64,000 nt of DNA from CAZPXH01 sp964591085 (lineage in GTDB: Bacteria; Spirochaetota; Spirochaetia; DSM-27196; CAZPXH01): contig CAZPXH010000004.1 of the NCBI GenBank assembly GCA_964591085.1, positions 1 to 64,000 of the forward strand, in the 5' to 3' direction. The position numbers and the translations under genes were made by a program. This document shows, piece by piece, positions 26,219 to 34,746 of this stretch. Numbering within the stretch: the first letter of the stretch is position 1; every line of letters begins with the position of its first letter. The notes under the pieces were generated by a model. The model saw nothing but the letters and a program-made list of their open reading frames with translations. It had not been told where the DNA came from and ran no database searches.

Positions 26219-27808
26219 ATGCAGCTGGAGTTTCGTGACCTTGACGAGTGTGAAAACTACGCCAATCTCGTCCGCCACCCGGAGCCGAATCCCGGAGAAG
26301 AGCTGAGCGCCAGTGCCCTGGCCTCCCGCGAGTGTCCCATCACCCCGCCGGAGGCCGGTGGGCTGCGCTTCAACTGGGGCGCGCGCGGAATCCCGGAGAG
26401 CCTGCTACAGCTCCTGATCTTACTGGGAGAAGAGCAGCAGCTCATCCCCAAGTTCCGCGCGCTTGCATCCGGGGAGGTGATGAACACCGGGGAGAGCCGC
26501 CGGGTTCTCCACCACCTCCTCCGCGGGGAGCTTGCCGGACCGGTCCGGAATGGTGAGCGGGACCTTGGCGCCTTCTATCGGGAGCAGCGGGACCGGGTCC
26601 TGGACTTTGCCCGCGCGGTCCGCGCAGGACAGATTTCGGCCCCGGACGGAGCCCGGTTCCGGACCGTGGTGCAGGTTGGCATCGGTGGCTCTGACCTGGG
26701 ACCACGGGCGCTGTACCTCGCCCTCGCTGAGTCCGGCCTGCAGATGCCGATCCGCGCGGAGTTCATCTCCAACGTTGACCCGGACGACGCGGCCTCCGTG
26801 CTGTCCCGCATTGATCCGGCGCACAGCCTGTTTGTGGTGGTCAGCAAGAGCGGAACCACCCAGGAAACTCTCACCAACCAGGCGTTTGTGGAGCAGGCCC
26901 TGCGGGAGCGCGGGCTGGATCCAGCCGCTCAGATGGTGGCCGTCACCAGCGAAAGCAGTCCCATGGCGGAACCCGGGCGCTATCTGGACGCCTTCTTCAT
27001 TGATGACTTCATTGGTGGTCGCTACTCCGCAACCAGCGCAGTTGGCCTGCTGGTACTGGCACTGACCTGCGGACCGGAGGCGGCAGAGACAATCCTCGGC
27101 GGGGCTCACGCCGCAGACCTCGCGGCCATGGAGCCGGATCTGCGGAAGAACGCCGCGGCCCTGGATGCGCTGTTCGGGCTGTGGGAACGCAGCGTCCTTG
27201 GGCACAGCAGCACCGCCATCCTTCCCTACTCGCAGGCGCTGCATCGATTCCCCGCCCACCTGCAGCAGCTGGACATGGAGAGCAACGGCAAGCGGGTGAA
27301 CCGGGACGGACGGCCGCTTGCCTACCAGACCGGCCCGATCGTCTTTGGCGAACCGGGAACCAATGGCCAGCACAGCTTCTACCAGCTACTCCACCAGGGA
27401 ACCACGGTGGTGCCCCTGCAGTTCATCGGATTCCTGCGCTCGCAGCGTGGTCATGACCTGGAGTTTGACGGAAGCAGCAGCCAGCAGAAGCTGAACGCCA
27501 ACCTGGCTGCGCAGATCCTGGCTCTTACCCGCGGCCAGGAGAACAGCAATCAGAACAAGCACTTCCCCGGCGGACGGCCGGTCTCACTGATCTACGCCCC
27601 GGTCCTGAACGCAGCGGCGCTGGGTGCGCTCCTCGCACACTTTGAGAACAAGGTGATGTTCCAGGGCTTCCTGTGGAACATCAACTCCTTTGACCAGGAG
27701 GGAGTGCAGCTGGGCAAGGTGCTCACAAAGCAGGTCCTGGGAACCGGCTCAATTGACCCGGCGCTGGACGCGCTGTCCCACCTCCTGGGCGCGAGGACAG
27801 AGCAGTGA
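26219..27808 (+). CDS. pgi: Glucose-6-phosphate isomerase
   Basis: Interconverts glucose-6-phosphate and fructose-6-phosphate. The 529-aa product has the substrate-phosphate loop VSKSGTTQET, the family signature around FGEPGTNGQHSFYQLLHQG with the catalytic Glu/His region, and the C-terminal Lys-containing helix (GVQLGKVLTKQVL). It starts 63 nt after argG. The stop overlaps the next gene as GTGA. Confidence 0.96.
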   Translation: MQLEFRDLDECENYANLVRHPEPNPGEELSASALASRECPITPPEAGGLRFNWGARGIPESLLQLLILLGEEQQLIPKFRALASGEVMNTGESRRVLHHLLRGELAGPVRNGERDLGAFYREQRDRVLDFARAVRAGQISAPDGARFRTVVQVGIGGSDLGPRALYLALAESGLQMPIRAEFISNVDPDDAASVLSRIDPAHSLFVVVSKSGTTQETLTNQAFVEQALRERGLDPAAQMVAVTSESSPMAEPGRYLDAFFIDDFIGGRYSATSAVGLLVLALTCGPEAAETILGGAHAADLAAMEPDLRKNAAALDALFGLWERSVLGHSSTAILPYSQALHRFPAHLQQLDMESNGKRVNRDGRPLAYQTGPIVFGEPGTNGQHSFYQLLHQGTTVVPLQFIGFLRSQRGHDLEFDGSSSQQKLNANLAAQILALTRGQENSNQNKHFPGGRPVSLIYAPVLNAAALGALLAHFENKVMFQGFLWNINSFDQEGVQLGKVLTKQVLGTGSIDPALDALSHLLGARTEQ

Positions 27809-28491
27809 ATCTGCTGCTCTACCACGGCTACGGTGTCCGGGGCTGGTTCTGGGATCGTTTCCGGGACGCACTCGCCGCGCGGGGGCAGCAGGCAGCTGCC
27901 CCGGACCTGGACTTCAGCACCCTTACCTCCGCCATAGACGATGCCCGCAGAAGGGTGGAGGCCGCGCACGCTGCCGGCGGCCCGGTCACGCTTGTAGGAC
28001 ACAGCATGGGGGCGGTACTCGCAGCCATCACCCTCCGGGACCTTGGTCCGAAGGTGATTGAACGCGCGGTGCTCATTGCACCTCCATGGGGAGAACGGGG
28101 CTCAACTCCGCCGATTGTCACCTGGCTCATCCGCAGGCGGCTGCTCCCGGGCTTCCTGATCCGCGGCCGCTTCTTTGGCCGCCACACGGACCGCGCGGAA
28201 CAGGCGCGCATCTTTGGCAAGGCGGTCCCGGAATCAGAGGCGCTGATGGACGCGGTCTTTGCCCCGCGCTGGTTCCACGTGCCGCTGCTGCCAGGGCCGG
28301 TTTCCGGCGATGTGCTGCTTGTAGCAAGCGAAGGTGACAAGGTTGTTCCTGCCGCGCAGTCGCGGGCCCTGGGAGAACGAATCGGCGCAAAGATTCACGT
28401 GATCCCGGCGGCCGAAGGCGTCGGCCACAATGACTTCGCCACATCCGTGACCGTTGCGGAGAACCTGATCGCAGACTTCCTGCTGAAGTAG
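27805..28491 (+). CDS. Alpha/beta hydrolase
   Basis: Small alpha/beta-hydrolase of 228 aa with the nucleophile elbow G-H-S-M-G near residue 67, a catalytic Asp probably in VASEGDKVVP and His in GVGHNDF. No signal peptide. Its GTG start overlaps the pgi stop, so it is co-translated with pgi. The family has many substrates (esters, lactones, lipids); none can be chosen here, though a role in sugar-lactone or acyl hydrolysis would fit the neighbour. Confidence 0.82.
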   Translation: MNLLLYHGYGVRGWFWDRFRDALAARGQQAAAPDLDFSTLTSAIDDARRRVEAAHAAGGPVTLVGHSMGAVLAAITLRDLGPKVIERAVLIAPPWGERGSTPPIVTWLIRRRLLPGFLIRGRFFGRHTDRAEQARIFGKAVPESEALMDAVFAPRWFHVPLLPGPVSGDVLLVASEGDKVVPAAQSRALGERIGAKIHVIPAAEGVGHNDFATSVTVAENLIADFLLK

Positions 28492-28872
28492 GGGCTGCTA
28501 TCCACTGTCGTCCAGCTTTACCCAACTTTGCTGACCCACCACGAGTAGAGGGGCCGTCATTGGCGTACGCGATGAATCAGTTCGCTGGCGCCGCTCTGGG
28601 AGAGGGTGAATCGCTCCTTATACGATTCTGGTCGGTGGCAGGCAGATGCGGCACTTCAGCAGACCCCTATCACCGGAGGATTACCTCTACCATGCATCGG
28701 AGACAGCTATCGGCCAAATCCGGAAGCCGGCCTGAGCCGTTGTCTCAACCCAACGGTTGATTGGTGTTATGGTCTCACGCACGCCGACTGAGACCCTGCG
28801 CCCAGGAATAGCACGCGCAACGCTTATTCTATAAGGGGTGGAGAGTACTCGGTCCAGATCCGACTCACCCGG
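28492..28872. other. Long spacer with a possible short ORF remnant
   Basis: About 380 nt between two convergent genes. I see no tRNA, terminator or repeat. A 29-codon ATG frame at 28646-28735 (+) has a natural-looking product (MRHFSRPLSPEDYLYHASET...), and the frame is open back to 28610. It may be the remnant of a gene or a chance frame. Confidence 0.3.
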
Positions 28873-29511
28873 TTAGTCAGTGAACGCGGGTGGTTCTACT
28901 TGTCGGACGGATATGCCGAGGATGATCGCGAGCGACCCGTTGACAGCTAGTTGGGCCGCAACTTCTCCTCCTCCCAGAAAGCGGAGCGCCCCATCTATTC
29001 GTGTCGCGTCGACGCTAACTCGCGAGAAAAACACCATCGGGTCGACAAGGCGCGTTAGTCGGAGCCCCATCATGGCGACAGTCGGTCTAGCCCAAGCCCA
29101 TTCGGCCCACCCGGATGAAGTTCCGCCGAGATAGGCGGCGGCGTCTGCTCCGAGTGCCCAAGAGCTCATGAAGAACTCCCCCGACAGCGAAAGTATGGGT
29201 CCCGCGAAACTAAGTGGCTCCTCCTCGCCCTCTCCGGCATTGGGGAAGAAGGCCAAACGAAAGGGAACCGTGATTGCCGAGGATATCCAGGGGCCGCTGA
29301 GGTAGCCCAGCCCCACTTCCCCATCTACGTCAAAGCCATAGGTGAAACCCTGAGAATGTGTCTCCACTAGACGAACGCTACTCGCTCCGGCGAGCGAGAT
29401 CGTCAACTCCACAGACGGCGACGGGAACAACAAAACCGGAGCTTGCGCGCCCGCATGTGGAGAAAGGATGACCACTGCTGCTACGGTCGAAAAGACTCTT
29501 GCTCTGTTCAG
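28873..29511 (-). CDS. Predicted outer-membrane or secreted beta protein, probable CTG start
   Basis: Not recognised. The product has alternating hydrophobic/polar strands with aromatic girdle-like residues (FTYGFDVDGEVGLGYL, SAITVPFRLAFF), as in small outer-membrane barrels. No ATG, GTG or TTG gives a complete signal peptide: the first GTG (29475) starts in the middle of one. Reading from CTG 29511 gives 212 aa with a proper signal sequence (NRAR, then a hydrophobic core, then HAGA-QA). That CTG has AGGGG about 7 nt upstream and overlaps the preceding stop as CTGA, like the ATGA/GTGA couplings nearby. The start is inferred, the protein itself is credible. Confidence 0.55.
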   Translation of the reverse strand: MNRARVFSTVAAVVILSPHAGAQAPVLLFPSPSVELTISLAGASSVRLVETHSQGFTYGFDVDGEVGLGYLSGPWISSAITVPFRLAFFPNAGEGEEEPLSFAGPILSLSGEFFMSSWALGADAAAYLGGTSSGWAEWAWARPTVAMMGLRLTRLVDPMVFFSRVSVDATRIDGALRFLGGGEVAAQLAVNGSLAIILGISVRQVEPPAFTD

Positions 29512-29801
29512 AGCCAGCCCCTTCGGTGAGCGGTGCGCAATCGCAGATAAGCAGCCTGTAGGCGCCCGTTGTCGGAGTTGCGCCGAAATATCCCCGTTGT
29601 ATCAAAACCCATTACGTTCCCCGTCCAACGGCGGCCGAACTCTCGAGTCGTCAACCAGCGAGTACCCACAGCCGGGTCTGCAACCAGAACTTGGTCGTCA
29701 ATCACGTCCCAAACAAGAACGAAGTGTCCCAACGGATCTCCATAATGGGCCACAACTACCCGCATTTGTTCTACTGCCAACGATAGTTGCTGGACCGTCA
29801 T
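29508..29801 (-). pseudogene. C-terminal half of a C39-type peptidase
   Basis: The 97-aa frame contains the second half of a papain-like C39 domain: a hydrophobic strand, then G-H-F-V-L-V with the catalytic His, then the V-L-V-A-D-P-A-V-G segment with the catalytic Asp, then the E-F-x3-W-x-G ending. The Cys half is missing. Two codons before the ATG there is an in-frame TAA, yet those codons (Y-G) continue the homology pattern, so this looks like a truncated or interrupted gene rather than a true start. C39 enzymes cleave double-glycine leaders of exported peptides. The upstream gene ends 13 nt before it. Confidence 0.5.
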
Positions 29802-29814
29802 TCCATATTATCTG

Positions 29815-30627
29815 TTATTTATACCGTATTATTCCACCATCACCGACAGTTCCAACAGGCTGAGTAGCATTAAATGTATCAAGAGACTTCCTTACTTCAG
29901 TGGTAGAGTAGATTCCACCCGCTTTGGGGCTGAGGCGGGCTTCCCAGTGTCGCCTTCTGATCACCCACCAGATCCATGCAAGGAACCCGGAAGCAAACCA
30001 GATCACTACTTGGATGACCCTTGCCGCTGGGACTCGGACCAACGCCGCGATCAGGTTGGCACACACGACCCCGGCAACCAACACGTGGACTGCGTCGCCT
30101 GCCCACCGAGCGACGGCGAACACGTAGAAACGGTCGGCTTCCGTGAACCTGCGTAGCGGGTCAATCCACGCCTTGAAAGGTGCAACAAACGAAGCCACCG
30201 TGGACCTCTTGCTCCGTGGTTTCAGCTTTCCAGACACACTGAGCAGATGGACCATCCAGGCTTCGCTGGATGGATCTCGTTTAGCGAGTTCTGCTGCATA
30301 GGCACCCGTCGCATGGAGAGCGAGCTTCAGCAAGAGGACGCTGGCTACGGCTACCTCTGGGAACTGGGTCTCACTGGCAGAACGGAGCAATGGGTTCAGC
30401 TCGCCGAGCGTTATGTCTTCAATGGCCAGACGTCCGGTGGTTCCGAGCATGCCCAGCGCCGTGGAAGCAATGTCCATTGCACCGATGCCAAGGTAGACCG
30501 CCGCGCGGGTTCGTGTATGGCGAAATCGTGAAAGCAGCGCCAGCATGTCCAGCAACACAGCGGCGACTACCGGAAGCGGTATAATGTAGATAGCGCCCCA
30601 GCCATAGCCGACGAGAAGCAGGAGCAC
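29815..30627 (-). CDS. Unknown polytopic membrane protein
   Basis: Protein of 270 aa with about five membrane segments (near residues 3-30, 42-62, 90-112, 168-195 and 200-222) and a charged loop around residues 112-160. The C-terminal 45 residues are soluble. No family recognised and no ATP-binding or transporter motif seen. Start GTG 30627 with GAGG about 10 nt upstream; a second frame upstream (from 30706) could be joined by one frameshift, which would add about 25 residues. The last part is visibly AT-rich relative to the window. It sits between a peptide-like gene and the C39 half-domain. Confidence 0.55.
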   Translation of the reverse strand: MLLLLVGYGWGAIYIIPLPVVAAVLLDMLALLSRFRHTRTRAAVYLGIGAMDIASTALGMLGTTGRLAIEDITLGELNPLLRSASETQFPEVAVASVLLLKLALHATGAYAAELAKRDPSSEAWMVHLLSVSGKLKPRSKRSTVASFVAPFKAWIDPLRRFTEADRFYVFAVARWAGDAVHVLVAGVVCANLIAALVRVPAARVIQVVIWFASGFLAWIWWVIRRRHWEARLSPKAGGIYSTTEVRKSLDTFNATQPVGTVGDGGIIRYK

Positions 30628-30828
30628 CCCAAGTGTGCCTCATGCCGGGGTAGATACGCCGTAGAAGTAGAACCGCCTTCGCCATAATCGCCCAGTCACG
30701 AAACATGCCCCGTCAATATGCAAAGTCGACAATCTGCCAACCCGTTATCGTCCACGATCTGTTGTTTGACACATATCCATGTACGCTGTCTCTTCCAGAC
30801 TAAAGCCCGGAAGAGTTCCAAACTTGCG

Positions 30829-31059
30829 CTACCGAGGCCACGCCCACGCGGCAACAGCGACACCAACTTGTACAGCATTGCAGCCGCCAACGGCGCAACC
30901 TACTCCAATGGCTGCGAGGTTCACTGCATCTCTGTAGCGCTATTGTTCAGCCGCCGTAGGGTTACGGGATCGTGGCTGCAGGGACCGCTTCTCGGATCCA
31001 GAAGTAGCCCCGCTACTTGGTGCCAACAACAACGCAACAACAATAGGGAATTTCTTCAT
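30829..31059 (-). pseudogene. Small secreted-peptide-like gene with an internal TAG
   Basis: From ATG 31057-31059 the frame reads MKKFPIVVALLLAPSSGATS, a typical signal peptide, and stops at TAG (30940-30942) after 39 codons. The same frame then continues for 36 codons to TAG at 30829, giving a Gly/Ala/Val/Cys-rich hydrophobic segment, AAIGVGCAVGGCNAVQVGVA, that could also be started at GTG 30924 (31 aa). CAG to TAG at one codon would explain the split. Glycine-zipper segments of this kind occur in bacteriocin-like peptides, but also in unrelated membrane helices. No strong ribosome-binding site. Confidence 0.35.
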
Positions 31060-31125
31060 GTTCAGAACCGACCCCGCCCCCCCTTGCTTTTTGTCAACTG
31101 AGCGTAAATCCTGCATCCACGGCGC

Positions 31126-32052
31126 CTACTCCGCCTCTGGCAGCCCGGCGACAGTAGCCGCTAGATCCGGTGGCAAGGATAGCGCCAGCAGCTGGGCCCG
31201 GAGGGCCTGGGCCTCTGAGGTTTGCCCAAGACTAAGCAGTGCCAGGTAGCGTGGTATCCCGATGGCAGCGAAGTCCGCGGCATCCAGTGCTGTATCTCCG
31301 GTGAGAATGACTGTTGCGTCAATAACGGCCGAGGGGTTGTTGGTCTCCAGGTAGATCTCCGCCGCGGCCAGCGCATACACGCCCTCCTGCAGTGGATCCA
31401 CCTCCGCAAACTCCTGCAGGTCCCGCAGCGTCTGCAGCGCGTCCGGCGTCCTGCCTGCCCGGTGCTGCGCAAGCGCAAGAACGGAGCCGGCGTAGGGCTC
31501 CAGCGGCGTGAGGTAGGCGTAGTCCAGCACATCTCGGAGGGGGCGGATTGCCGCTTCAGGCTGTCCCGCTTCCAGCAGACTAAGACCCTGCTCAAGCTGC
31601 GCCCGAATGATCTCCTGCCCGGTCCAGTCAACGGGAGGCGGCGCGGTGGGGTTTACCGCGCGCGCGCCAGCGGCGGTGATGTTCCGGGGGTCCGGGCGGC
31701 TCTGCATCTGACCCAAAAGGCGGCCGGCGGTCCCGGCGGCAGGTGCGGCCGGGGGCGACGCGTCCCGGAGATCGTTGAGCGAGTACTCGCCGGCAGCGCC
31801 AAAGCGGAGAACTCCGCGGCTCGTCTGCAGCTCGGCGTAGGCGCCCTCGCCCAGCCGAAGGACGGCAAAGCCGCTGAGATCATCGCCGGGGTCCACACGG
31901 CGAAAGCTTCCACCTGCGGGCGCGGCCTCCACGCTACCCTGTGCAAAGCTGAGGGTCTGTCCCCATGCAGAGGCGCATCCGCACAGGAGTACGAGTGCTA
32001 GCGCTGTGCGAACCAGGCGAGATACGCCGTGCGTGCGAGAAACCCGTGCCAC
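31126..32052 (-). CDS. Periplasmic FecR-like and TPR-repeat protein
   Basis: Exported protein of 308 aa. A signal sequence (hydrophobic core ALALVLLCGCASA) is followed by a FecR-like domain (about residues 32-95: FAQGSVEAAPAGGSFRRVDP, then the FAVLRLGEGAYAEL segment). After a Pro/Ala-rich linker come TPR-like helices to the end. The Cys in the core could make it a lipoprotein, but the lipobox is poor. I placed the start at GTG 32052; the open frame runs on upstream only because it crosses the tRNA-Gly gene. A second FecR-like protein is at 45508-46440. Function unknown. Confidence 0.7.
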   Translation of the reverse strand: MARVSRTHGVSRLVRTALALVLLCGCASAWGQTLSFAQGSVEAAPAGGSFRRVDPGDDLSGFAVLRLGEGAYAELQTSRGVLRFGAAGEYSLNDLRDASPPAAPAAGTAGRLLGQMQSRPDPRNITAAGARAVNPTAPPPVDWTGQEIIRAQLEQGLSLLEAGQPEAAIRPLRDVLDYAYLTPLEPYAGSVLALAQHRAGRTPDALQTLRDLQEFAEVDPLQEGVYALAAAEIYLETNNPSAVIDATVILTGDTALDAADFAAIGIPRYLALLSLGQTSEAQALRAQLLALSLPPDLAATVAGLPEAE

Positions 32053-32096
32053 AGGCAGGGAGTCTACCACGCGAGGATCAGAAGACTGTAAGGGGA

Positions 32097-32167
32097 AGCG
32101 AGCGAAGGGAATCGAACCCTCGTCACCAGCTTGGGAAGCTGGGGTAATGCCATTATACGACGCTCGC
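32097..32167 (-). tRNA. tRNA-Gly(CCC)
   Basis: The minus strand folds as a full cloverleaf: acceptor GCGAGCG/CGCTCGC, D arm around ATAATGGC, anticodon stem CCAGC/GCTGG with loop TTCCCAA (anticodon CCC), T arm GAGGG-TTCGATT-CCCTT. It closely resembles E. coli tRNA-Gly(UCC) in the D arm and T loop. The CCA end is not encoded. A CATAAT lies 12-18 nt upstream as a possible -10 box. Confidence 0.95.
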
Positions 32168-32253
32168 GCGCAAATGCGAATTATGCCGCGTGATTGAACA
32201 TCCGAAAAGCCCCTTGCGCGGATCCGACCGCATGCCTGCATAATCATTCGGTA

Positions 32254-33348
32254 ATGGCGGAACGAGCGCATAACTTTTCGGCCGGCCCTGCGGCTATGCC
32301 CCTGCCGGTCCTGGAGCGAATCCGGGAAGACCTCCCGAACTTCCAGAGCAGCGGCCTTTCAATCATGGAGTCGTCGCACCGGTGGCAGCTCTACGAGGAC
32401 GTGCACCACGCTGCGGCAGCAGGAATCCGTGAATTGCTGGCCATCCCGCAGACCCACGAGGTGCTCTTCCTCGCCGGAGGGGCAACCTTGCAGTTTGGGA
32501 TGACCGCGCTCAATTTCCTGCCGGCTGATGGGTCTGCGGCTTTTGCTGACACCGGGGCATGGGCGCAGAAGGCCATCAAGGATGCCGGCCTGGTCGGTAC
32601 CGCCACGGTGGTCTATGACGGCAAAGCCGCCGGCTACACCCGAATGCCGCGCCGGGAGGAGCTCGAACGCGCCATCCGTCAGCAGCCCGATCACGCCTAC
32701 CTCCACCTCACCAGCAATGAGACCATCAACGGCGCGCAGCTCGCCGACTTCCCGGACGTCCCCATCCCGGTGGTGGTGGACATGAGCAGTGACATCATGA
32801 GCAGGCCCCTGCCCTGGGATCGCATTGATCTGGCATATGCCGGCGCACAGAAGAACCTGGGCCCCGCCGGAGTCACCGTAGTCATTATCCGCAGGAGCTT
32901 GGCAGAAGCTCCGGTACGGCCACTCCCTGCCTACCTCCGCTACGATACGCACGCGGACAAGCAGTCCCTGTACAACACACCTCCCGTCTTCCCCATCTAC
33001 GCGCTGGCGCTGGTTCTGGACTGGATCAGGGAAGAGGGCGGATTGGCTGCAATCAGCGCGAGAAACGCATCCAAGGCGGACCTGGTCTACACCGCCATTG
33101 ACACTTCGGACGGGTTCTACGTCTGCCCGGTGGAGCCCGGAAGCCGCTCCGTGATGAACGCGGTGTTCACGCTAGCCAAGGATTCCCTGACCCCGGCCTT
33201 CCTGGCCGGCGCCGAGGAGCGCGGGTTCCTGGGCCTTGGCGGTCACCGGAGCGTAGGCGGCTGCAGGGCCAGCCTGTACAACGCAGTTTCCTACGAGTCG
33301 GTGCAGGCGCTGGTGGCCTGGATGGAAGAGTTCAGGCACGCGAACTGA
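32254..33348 (+). CDS. serC: Phosphoserine aminotransferase
   Basis: PLP enzyme that transaminates 3-phosphohydroxypyruvate to phosphoserine. The 364-aa product starts with the family hallmark HNFSAGPAAMPLPVL and has the PLP Lys in AGAQKNLGPAG; C-terminal GHRSVGGCRASLYNA binds the substrate phosphate. ATG 32254 is preceded by no ribosome-binding site, but a CATAAT (32239-32244) sits 10 nt before it, so the mRNA may be leaderless or nearly so. The 3' end overlaps phosphofructokinase by 17 nt, tail to tail. Confidence 0.96.
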   Translation: MAERAHNFSAGPAAMPLPVLERIREDLPNFQSSGLSIMESSHRWQLYEDVHHAAAAGIRELLAIPQTHEVLFLAGGATLQFGMTALNFLPADGSAAFADTGAWAQKAIKDAGLVGTATVVYDGKAAGYTRMPRREELERAIRQQPDHAYLHLTSNETINGAQLADFPDVPIPVVVDMSSDIMSRPLPWDRIDLAYAGAQKNLGPAGVTVVIIRRSLAEAPVRPLPAYLRYDTHADKQSLYNTPPVFPIYALALVLDWIREEGGLAAISARNASKADLVYTAIDTSDGFYVCPVEPGSRSVMNAVFTLAKDSLTPAFLAGAEERGFLGLGGHRSVGGCRASLYNAVSYESVQALVAWMEEFRHAN

Positions 33349-34714
33349 ACTCCGGCACGTCGTTGGTGAGAAAGAGGGGCTGGTGGGTTGCCTCAATGAC
33401 ATCCCGCCAGAGAGCGCTCTCCGGATCTACCCGCGCGCGCTTCTGCACCGCAAGACCAACCGGCAGGTGTGCAAAGTGGTTGTGCACCAGGCTGAGCAGA
33501 AGCTTGGTCTTGCCCGCCATTGCCGCGTGTACGGCGTTGTTACCGAGGCGCGCGCAGTACACGGCGTCGTTGGCAACGGGCGGCGCAGAGCGGATCACGT
33601 AGCTCGGATCGATGTACTTGACCGTGTGTTCCCGACCCTTCTCCGTGAAGTAGGTGGTGATCACGTCCTTCAGGAAGGCCCCGATATCCCCAAGCTTGCG
33701 GTTGCCGCTGGCATCAAGACCCTTGCCCGCCAACTTCGCCGCCTCCAGATGCTCCTGACCAGCGCCTTCTGCCACCACAATTACCGCGTGGCCCCGTCTA
33801 TCCAGGCGCTTCTCCAGCGCGGATAACAGTCCACCAGGGCCCTGGAGGTCAAAGCGGATCTCCGGGATCAGCACAAAGTTCACCTCGTTGCTGGCAAGCG
33901 CGGTGTGCGCCGCAATGTAGCCGCTGTCGCGTCCCATCACCTTCACAAGCCCGATTCCATCAATGGCCGAGTGCGCCTCCGCGTGGGCAGCAGTAACCAC
34001 CTCCGTAGCCCGGGCCACGGCGGTCTCAAAGCCAAAGGACCGCTCAATGAAGCTGAAGTCGTTATCAATGGTTTTGGGAACGCCAACCACGGAGATTTTC
34101 AAGCCTCGGCGCCCGATCTCCTCCGCAATCTTGAGCGCACCTTTCTGGGTGCCATCTCCACCGATCACAAACAGCATGTTCAGGTTGAGCCGCTCCATGG
34201 AGTCCACCAGCTCCGCCGTGCGCTCACCGCCACCTCGACTGGAGCCCAACACGCTGCCACCCATCTTGTGGATATCGTCCACGTATTCGGGATCCAGCTG
34301 CACAATCGGGTGGTTGTAGTCCGGCAACAGACCCTTGTAGCCAAAGCGAATCCCGCTGATCCGCCGGACACTATAGCGATACCAGAGGCAGCGGGTGATG
34401 GCGCGGATCACATCGTTGAGGCCCGGGCACAGGCCACCGCAGGTGAGAATGCCGGCGTGAACATGGCCGGGATGGAAGTAGATGTTCTCCCGCGGGCCGG
34501 CCTTCTCCACCAGGTTTTCCGGGTCCAGGCAGTACTCCTCGCCCTCCCGGGCATCCACCCGGTAGATGATGCGATCCGAGTCCTGCACGTAGTTCGCCAC
34601 GGTGTCTCCCTCGGTGCGGGAGAGGGTGATGGGTGACGGAATCCGGCATTCACCGAGGTTCTCAACGGTGAAATCAAGGGAAGTGCTCACGCCCGGAGAG
34701 TAGGCGTTTGCCAT
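33332..34714 (-). CDS. 6-phosphofructokinase, spirochaete/PPi-clade type
   Basis: Phosphorylates fructose-6-phosphate. The 460-aa product belongs to the long clade found in spirochaetes, plants and trypanosomatids. Donor-determining positions are mixed: the first loop is G-G-D-G-T (Gly, as in ATP enzymes) while the second is P-K-T-I-D-N-D (Lys, as in PPi enzymes and trypanosomatid ATP enzymes). Other substrate residues (MGRDSGYIA, PEIRFDL) are present. ATP is therefore the likelier donor, but unproven. ATG 34714 was chosen; TTG 34726 and GTG 34690 are alternatives. The galE start is only 32 nt away on the other strand. Confidence 0.9.
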   Translation of the reverse strand: MANAYSPGVSTSLDFTVENLGECRIPSPITLSRTEGDTVANYVQDSDRIIYRVDAREGEEYCLDPENLVEKAGPRENIYFHPGHVHAGILTCGGLCPGLNDVIRAITRCLWYRYSVRRISGIRFGYKGLLPDYNHPIVQLDPEYVDDIHKMGGSVLGSSRGGGERTAELVDSMERLNLNMLFVIGGDGTQKGALKIAEEIGRRGLKISVVGVPKTIDNDFSFIERSFGFETAVARATEVVTAAHAEAHSAIDGIGLVKVMGRDSGYIAAHTALASNEVNFVLIPEIRFDLQGPGGLLSALEKRLDRRGHAVIVVAEGAGQEHLEAAKLAGKGLDASGNRKLGDIGAFLKDVITTYFTEKGREHTVKYIDPSYVIRSAPPVANDAVYCARLGNNAVHAAMAGKTKLLLSLVHNHFAHLPVGLAVQKRARVDPESALWRDVIEATHQPLFLTNDVPEFSSRA

Positions 34715-34746
34715 TTCGGACTGCAAGGTCCACGCTTCGGCCCGCC

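Noticed and set aside
32053..32271. Upstream extension of the FecR/TPR protein to 32271
   Set aside because: That part is the tRNA-Gly gene read in frame, not protein.
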